Of a stretch of DNA of 28,520 nt, positions 24,932 to 28,520 are shown one piece after another. The notes under the pieces were generated by a model, which had not been told where the DNA came from, made no database searches, and saw only the letters and a program-made list of their open reading frames with translations. Source of the stretch: Bacillota bacterium (GTDB taxonomy: Bacteria; Bacillota; Clostridia; Peptostreptococcales; Natronincolaceae). The translations under genes were made by a program, and so were the position numbers. Location: assembly GCA_023387935.1 (NCBI GenBank), contig JAEWHG010000040.1:1-28520 (forward strand). Reading direction: 5' to 3'. Every line of letters starts with the position of its first letter. Within the stretch, counting starts at the first letter, position 1.

Positions 24932-25011
24932 AAAAACTCTCCTTCATTTGAATTTTATCTCTTGACTTACAATTCCAAAATTTTCTCTGAACTGAATATT
25001 AGTTTATTTGT

Positions 25012-25020
25012 ATTATACCA
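25012..25020 (-). promoter_or_regulatory. Candidate extended -10 promoter element for nadE
   Basis: On the minus strand the bases read TGGTATAAT, an extended -10 (TGnTATAAT), about 80 nt before the nadE ATG. No good -35 lies 17 nt upstream, which is acceptable for an extended -10. A second TATAAT occurs at 25024-25029. Confidence 0.4.
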
Positions 25021-25053
25021 TAAATTATACGCTTTTTATCCATGACAAACATT

Positions 25054-25073
25054 GAGCTTGGATATATAAGCTC
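25054..25073. repeat. Small inverted repeat between nadE and the TauE/SafE genes
   Basis: GAGCTT (25054-25059) and AAGCTC (25068-25073) are perfect 6-bp arms around 8 nt, near the middle of the divergent intergenic region. It may be an operator or a chance match. Confidence 0.3.
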
Positions 25074-25183
25074 GTTATATTAATTTATAGCCCTTTCTGT
25101 ATATAGAGAATACCATCATTTTATTTGGATAAAATAACACTATGCTAAATCTTCATTAACTATCTATACTTAGGAGAAATAAA

Positions 25184-25549
25184 ATGAATAAATTCTCATA
25201 TTGGTTGAAAATTAGTTTAATTGGATTAATTTCAGGTGCCGTAAATGGTTTATTTGGCGCTGGAGGAGGCACAATTACGGTTATCGCTCTTACTACTTTT
25301 TTTAATGTAGATCAACATAAAGCTCAAGCTACAGCAATATCAATAATTCTTCCTCTTTCATTGATAAGTGGCTTTATTTATTATAAAAATGGTTTCACTA
25401 CAATGGATGTTACTTTCAAGGTAGCTCTTGGAGGAATACTTGGAAGTTACATAGGCTCCAAATCTTTAAATAAAATTCCTGAAAACATTCTTAGAAAAAC
25501 ATTTGGCATTTTTATAATTATTTCTGCCATAAGGATGGTGCTATCATGA
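25184..25549 (+). CDS. Half-size TauE/SafE family membrane protein (first half)
   Basis: The 121-residue product has about four membrane helices. It contains GAVNGLFGAGGGTITVIAL, the glycine-rich motif of TauE/SafE (DUF81) permeases, then HKAQATAISIILPLSLISG and GGILGSYIGSKSLNKIPENI. Full-length TauE/SafE proteins are about 240-260 residues and have an internal repeat; this one covers one repeat. The second repeat is the next gene, overlapping by ATGA, so the two probably form one transporter, perhaps for sulfite, sulfonates or another anion. Clostridial genomes often carry this split form. TTAGGAG precedes the ATG. This is the first of the only two plus-strand genes. Confidence 0.85.
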   Translation: MNKFSYWLKISLIGLISGAVNGLFGAGGGTITVIALTTFFNVDQHKAQATAISIILPLSLISGFIYYKNGFTTMDVTFKVALGGILGSYIGSKSLNKIPENILRKTFGIFIIISAIRMVLS

Positions 25550-25914
25550 TCTTTTTTTTATTGGGATTAATAGCAGGAGCCATCGGTGGTATGGGAATTG
25601 GTGGCGGTACTATTTTAATTCCAAGTTTAATATTTTTAACTGATTTGAATCAACAAACAATCCAAAGTATAAATTTAATATCATTTATACCAGTTGCAAT
25701 AGTAGCATTATTCATCCATTTCCGCAATCGAAATATATTGCTAAAGCTTAGTTCGCCTCTTATTTTCTTTGGCATCTTTGGTAGCTTTGTAGGGTCTAAG
25801 TTAGCTCTTACGATACCCTCAGACCTTCTAAGAAAATGGTTCGGAATATTTCTGCTGATTATTGGAATTTACGAAGTGTTTTTTAAAGCAAAAAAGGAGC
25901 GAAACCACTTTTAG
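25546..25914 (+). CDS. Half-size TauE/SafE family membrane protein (second half)
   Basis: The 122-residue product has about four helices, with GAIGGMGIGGGTILIPSLIFL and FFGIFGSFVGSKLALTIPSDLLRKWFGIF aligning to equivalent parts of the upstream protein. It starts in the ATGA overlap with that gene, with AAGGATGGTG as ribosome site, so the two are translationally coupled and likely make a heterodimer equal to one full permease. Its stop codon overlaps the stop of the convergent CoA-binding gene, inside a hairpin loop. The substrate is unknown. Confidence 0.85.
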   Translation: MIFFLLGLIAGAIGGMGIGGGTILIPSLIFLTDLNQQTIQSINLISFIPVAIVALFIHFRNRNILLKLSSPLIFFGIFGSFVGSKLALTIPSDLLRKWFGIFLLIIGIYEVFFKAKKERNHF

Positions 25915-25925
25915 TGGTCTCCTCC
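25896..25925 (-). terminator. Hairpin holding both convergent stop codons
   Basis: ACCACT (25904-25909) pairs with AGTGGT (25913-25918) around a TTT loop. Outer GGAG (25896-25899) can pair with CTCC (nearby at 25919-25925) across an internal loop. On the minus strand this is followed directly by six T, so it looks like the terminator for the CoA-binding gene, laid inside the last codons of the TauE/SafE gene. No U tract is seen for the plus strand. Confidence 0.65.
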
Positions 25926-26312
25926 TAAAGCTACTAGCACGCAATCATAAAACACTATGTTAAGCCCTTTACCCTCTGCAATATCTATAACCTCTTCATC
26001 AAAGGTCCCAGGTTGAAACCATACATATTGAATACCAAGATCTTCTATTTCATCAAGTGCAGCTTTAGATAGTTTAGGATTTACAACCATATCTATGCAC
26101 TCAGGCTTTTCTGGCAAATCTTTTAAGCTTTTATATAATTTATCTCCATCTAAGCTATCATATTTAGGATTTATACCATATACAGTATATCCATGGCTTT
26201 TTAACTTTTTATAGATTTTATAGCCAAACTTTTCTTGGTCTGGCGTGGCTCCTATAACAGCCCATACCTTTTTTTCTAGCATTTCCTTTTTTACTTCCTC
26301 TATTCTATCCAT
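25911..26312 (-). CDS. CoA-binding (YccU-like) protein
   Basis: The product is 133 residues, a lone Rossmann-type CoA-binding domain: VWAVIGATPDQEKFGYKIYKKL and GYTVYGINPKYDSLDG at the N-terminus, IDMVVNPKLSKAALDEIEDLG in the middle, and YVWFQPGTFDEEVIDIAEGKG near the end. The family (pfam13380) resembles the CoA-binding part of succinyl-CoA synthetase; its cellular role is not settled. AGGAGGGTG precedes the ATG. Confidence 0.9.
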   Translation of the reverse strand: MDRIEEVKKEMLEKKVWAVIGATPDQEKFGYKIYKKLKSHGYTVYGINPKYDSLDGDKLYKSLKDLPEKPECIDMVVNPKLSKAALDEIEDLGIQYVWFQPGTFDEEVIDIAEGKGLNIVFYDCVLVALGGDH

Positions 26313-26378
26313 TTATACACCCTCCTAATGATCTATATAAACTATATACCCATAAATTTTTATTTATATAATTTTATT

Positions 26379-27029
26379 TTATGGCATAATAATTTTGCCC
26401 TCAATTTCAGTTAAGTATTCCTGTTGAATACTTTCTACATTGCTTCTTCCATTGGTCCATTCTATAATTTGCTTTTCAAAGTTATTTAAAATATCTACTT
26501 CTATATATAAATAAAAATGAACATAATCATCATATTCAGTTTCTTTGATTATGTATCCATTCTGCAGAATTTCATTCTGAATTTTACCTAACATGGTATA
26601 ATCTATTTTCACATGAACAAGATCATACAGTCTTTTAGTTATTATTTTAGCAGCATCCAGACCAATTTTAGCACCCTTGGTATAGGCTCTTACTAGCCCA
26701 CCAGTACCCAGCTTTATGCCACCGAAATATCTAGTTACAACTATTACAACATTTCTTAAATCCTCTTTTTTAATTACTTCCAATACCGGAATCCCCGCTG
26801 TACCAGATGGCTCTCTATCGTCACTATATCTTTGAATTTCATTGTTTTCTCCAACTACATAAGCAGGAACGTTGTGAGTTGCATTCCTATGTTTTGTTCT
26901 TATATTTTCTATAAAAGCAATAGCTTCTTCTTCATTCTCTATAGGGGCTGCATATCCTATAAATCTTGATTTTTCTATAATAATCTCTTGCTCCCCATAT
27001 CCTAATAATGTTCTGTACTCTTTTAGCAT
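26379..27029 (-). CDS. YigZ/IMPACT family protein
   Basis: The product is 216 residues. The N-terminal UPF0029 domain includes SRFIGYAAPIENEEEAIAFI, RNATHNVPAYV and the signature SDDREPSGTAGIPVLEVI, then VIVVTRYFGGIKLGTGGLVR. A smaller C-terminal DUF1949 domain follows. The family is related to eukaryotic IMPACT, which acts on translational control; the bacterial role is unclear. AAAGGATTGG lies upstream of the ATG. It stands between the Nudix-like and CoA-binding genes. Confidence 0.93.
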   Translation of the reverse strand: MLKEYRTLLGYGEQEIIIEKSRFIGYAAPIENEEEAIAFIENIRTKHRNATHNVPAYVVGENNEIQRYSDDREPSGTAGIPVLEVIKKEDLRNVVIVVTRYFGGIKLGTGGLVRAYTKGAKIGLDAAKIITKRLYDLVHVKIDYTMLGKIQNEILQNGYIIKETEYDDYVHFYLYIEVDILNNFEKQIIEWTNGRSNVESIQQEYLTEIEGKIIMP

Positions 27030-27121
27030 ATACTACCAATCCTTTTTTCTTATAGTTCCTATATTATACCATAATGTTTAATCTGTTTAAAAAAATTTTC
27101 CTTTAACGGCTCAATATAATA

Positions 27122-27149
27122 TAAGGAAGCAGTTTAAACCACTTCCTTA
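27122..27149 (-). terminator. Hairpin after the Nudix-like gene
   Basis: TAAGGAAG (27122-27129) pairs with CTTCCTTA (27142-27149); inside, GTTTAAAC can pair with itself beyond a 2-nt mismatch on each side. It lies 38 nt past the Nudix-like stop. The following minus-strand bases are AT-rich without a clean T run. Confidence 0.6.
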
Positions 27150-27186
27150 CATTAGTATTTATTATGAGTTATATATATTATGTAAT

Positions 27187-27645
27187 CTACACTGCTGCTT
27201 CTACAATTTCTGCTGCCTGTGTTGATTCTTTTTTCATCATTTCTTTATATTTTTTATAAGAGAGATTAACCAAGGATTTATCCTGACTATAGGTAATCAT
27301 TTCTAATGCATTATCTATAGTATAAAACCCTCCTTCTTTAAAGCCTAACTCTTTATTGATTTGACATGACTTGGTTTTTGCATGCATAATAAACCATGTT
27401 ATTTGGTTACATACTGGTTGTTTTCTCGTTACAGAAAAAAATTCGTAACTAGTATCTCCTGCTGTTGATAGAATTTCAGCATCAATGCCCGCTTCAACGT
27501 TTACACGGCACAATGCTACATCCATCGAGAGATCCTCGTTACGAATTACACCTTTTGGTAAAACCCATTCATTTTTCTCGTTCTTGAAGATAAATACCTG
27601 ATTCGCATAAAACACGACGCCACCTGCGCAGTTTCTAAAAATCAT
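27187..27645 (-). CDS. Nudix-fold protein with a degenerate Nudix box
   Basis: The 152-residue product has the fold markers of a small Nudix hydrolase (CAGGVVFYANQVFIF, then EWVLPKG). The Nudix box, expected as Gx5Ex7REUxEExGU, is altered: Gly32 is kept but Glu38 is Asp, the Arg and Glu at 46-47 are Cys and Arg, and the first of the Glu pair (50) is Val; Glu51 and Gly53 remain. Normal members hydrolyse nucleoside diphosphate-linked compounds using those glutamates and Mg2+. Catalysis here is doubtful, so it may be a binding or regulatory protein. GGAGG precedes the ATG, and a good promoter lies just upstream. Confidence 0.85.
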   Translation of the reverse strand: MIFRNCAGGVVFYANQVFIFKNEKNEWVLPKGVIRNEDLSMDVALCRVNVEAGIDAEILSTAGDTSYEFFSVTRKQPVCNQITWFIMHAKTKSCQINKELGFKEGGFYTIDNALEMITYSQDKSLVNLSYKKYKEMMKKESTQAAEIVEAAV

Positions 27646-27670
27646 TGGACGAATCCTCCTTCCTATTATC

Positions 27671-27690
27671 TTAGTACTAGTATATACTAA
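27671..27690 (-). promoter_or_regulatory. Inverted repeat over the Nudix-like gene's -10 box
   Basis: TTAGTA (27671-27676) and TACTAA (27685-27690) form a 6-bp inverted repeat around 8 nt that covers the -10 hexamer. It is a possible operator, though short. Confidence 0.35.
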
Positions 27691-27707
27691 ATATTAGAAT
27701 TTTACAA
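27679..27707 (-). promoter_or_regulatory. Sigma-A-type promoter of the Nudix-like gene
   Basis: On the minus strand, TTGTAA (27707-27702) is followed after exactly 17 nt by TATACT (27684-27679). The -10 ends 33 nt before the ATG. It is the best promoter match in the window. Confidence 0.6.
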
Positions 27708-27757
27708 CTGTTTTCAGAATATTTTATTTTTTCATACGAGTTTTTTCGTCATATATT

Positions 27758-27791
27758 TTAAAGTCTAGAAAAATATTTTTCTAGACTTTAA
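27758..27791 (-). terminator. Terminator of the hflX/HEAT-repeat transcript
   Basis: A 16-bp stem (27758-27773 with 27776-27791) carries AAAGTCTAGAAAAA and its complement, with a tiny loop. It lies about 10 nt past the HEAT-repeat stop. The U tract is weak on the minus strand. Confidence 0.7.
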
Positions 27792-27801
27792 TTTTTAAAA
27801 A

Positions 27802-28335
27802 TCACAAACTATTTTTCAGTCTACTTTCAATTATATCTATAGTTTCTTTATAGCTTCTACGCACATATTCTAATTCCTTAGGGTTATTTAATAGACTATT
27901 TAATCGCCCTAGTGTTTTTTCATTCCCTATAAATTTTAATGCCTTCGATGCATATTGTCTAACTTGTGGTTTGGCATCCTGAAGACCCCTATGCAAAATA
28001 TCTATACTATCTGGCGAGCCTATTTTTCCAAGTGCAGAGCATACCATTCGACGTACACCACCATGCTTGTGAGAAATTTCATTATGAATAATATTTAATA
28101 GTGATTTTTCTTTTATCTCCCCCGCAATCCATAATGCAATCATTTTATCTTCCGCATTTTGTATTATTGGAATTTTTTTTAATAAATACTTTGAAAGATC
28201 TGATTTCTCATTTACAGACAAAGAACTTAGCGCTTTTATTCTTTCTTCCTTCGTTCCTGCTAATAAATAAATAAAAAAGTCATCATTAATTCTTCTCTTT
28301 TCTGGATTCAAATAGCAATCTTCCATTTTTCTCAT
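27802..28335 (-). CDS. HEAT-repeat protein
   Basis: The product is 177 residues with several alpha-helical HEAT-like repeats. The clearest are KHGGVRRMVCSALGKIGSPD and AKPQVRQYASKALKFIGNEK, each an A/B helix pair with the conserved Asp/Arg/Ala/Leu spacing. Earlier helices (IKALSSLSVNEKSDL and MIALWIAGEIKE) are weaker copies. HEAT repeats bind proteins and occasionally nucleic acids; no catalytic site is seen. TTGGGGG lies before the ATG. The gene begins 22 nt after the hflX stop, so the two are probably cotranscribed, which could hint at a link to ribosomes, but this is not demonstrated. Confidence 0.8.
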   Translation of the reverse strand: MRKMEDCYLNPEKRRINDDFFIYLLAGTKEERIKALSSLSVNEKSDLSKYLLKKIPIIQNAEDKMIALWIAGEIKEKSLLNIIHNEISHKHGGVRRMVCSALGKIGSPDSIDILHRGLQDAKPQVRQYASKALKFIGNEKTLGRLNSLLNNPKELEYVRRSYKETIDIIESRLKNSL

Positions 28336-28357
28336 AAGTATCCCCCAACTAATTAAA

Positions 28358-28520
28358 CTAGTCTAATTTAAAAGGCTCATATTTATGGTAGTGAATTTTT
28401 TCAATCTTTGCTTTTACCTCAGTTCCACCTTCTACATATTCCGATTTAATGACAACACCTTCATTATGTAGGTTAGAAAGAAGATTCCCTTTTTCATAAG
28501 GAATTAATAAATCTACTTCA
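28358..28520 (-). CDS. hflX: GTPase HflX, C-terminal end only
   Basis: The 53 residues visible before the TAG stop (28360-28358) read EVDLLIPYEKGNLLSNLHNE, then GVVIKSEYVEGGTEVKAKI. This matches the small C-terminal domain of HflX, a GTPase that splits stalled 70S ribosomes after stress. The GTP-binding domain lies beyond position 28520, so the call rests on this tail alone. Confidence 0.75.
   Translation of the reverse strand, partial: EVDLLIPYEKGNLLSNLHNEGVVIKSEYVEGGTEVKAKIEKIHYHKYEPFKLD

Overview
The window is AT-rich, densely coded DNA from a spore-forming, Gram-positive anaerobe of the class Clostridia. The clues are a six-gene Rnf complex, a SpoIVFA/SpoIVFB-like sporulation protease pair, Mre and MinCDE genes in one run, strong AGGAGG-type ribosome binding sites, and a set of small clostridial families (DUF4321, Gx transporter, split TauE/SafE). 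The gene order resembles Alkaliphilus-like lineages; that placement is inference. Almost every gene lies on the minus strand. The only plus-strand genes are two half-size TauE/SafE genes. Positions 1 and 28520 both fall inside genes (RNase G and HflX).

Layout, left to right (transcription runs right to left):
(1) 1-5674: RNase G (3' end missing), the radical-SAM pair TIGR03936/TIGR03960, an M50 SpoIVFB-like protease and its SpoIVFA-like M23 partner.
(2) 5784-15198: the cell-shape and division cluster, transcribed as Gx transporter, DUF4321, maf, radC, mreB, mreC, mreD, PBP2, minC, minD, minE. It ends in a perfect 23-bp hairpin.
(3) 15199-15620: a gene-free gap with the rnf terminator and what looks like a dead IS200/IS605 (TnpB) 3' end with omega-RNA-like folding.
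(4) 15621-20520: rnfCDGEAB, followed upstream by a 367-bp leader with a 40-nt inverted repeat.
(5) 20888-23206: a SPOR-domain membrane protein and an SH3b-NlpC/P60 wall hydrolase, separated by a second, shorter copy of the IS-like element.
(6) 23361-28520: YebC, NadE, the divergent TauE/SafE halves, a CoA-binding protein, YigZ, a Nudix-like protein with a damaged Nudix box, a HEAT-repeat protein, and the C-terminus of HflX.

Functionally, MreBCD and PBP2 make the lateral-wall elongation machinery. MinCDE places the division septum. The SpoIVFAB pair is expected to act on a sporulation sigma factor. Rnf couples reduced ferredoxin oxidation to NAD+ reduction with ion export, which points to an anaerobic ferredoxin-based energy metabolism.

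I found no CRISPR array, tRNA, rRNA, prophage or intact transposase. Most of the window is conserved core genome. The least expected material is the pair of related 57-nt elements (15510-15566 and 21976-22032, 48/57 identical by eye), each lying directly against an intrinsic terminator.
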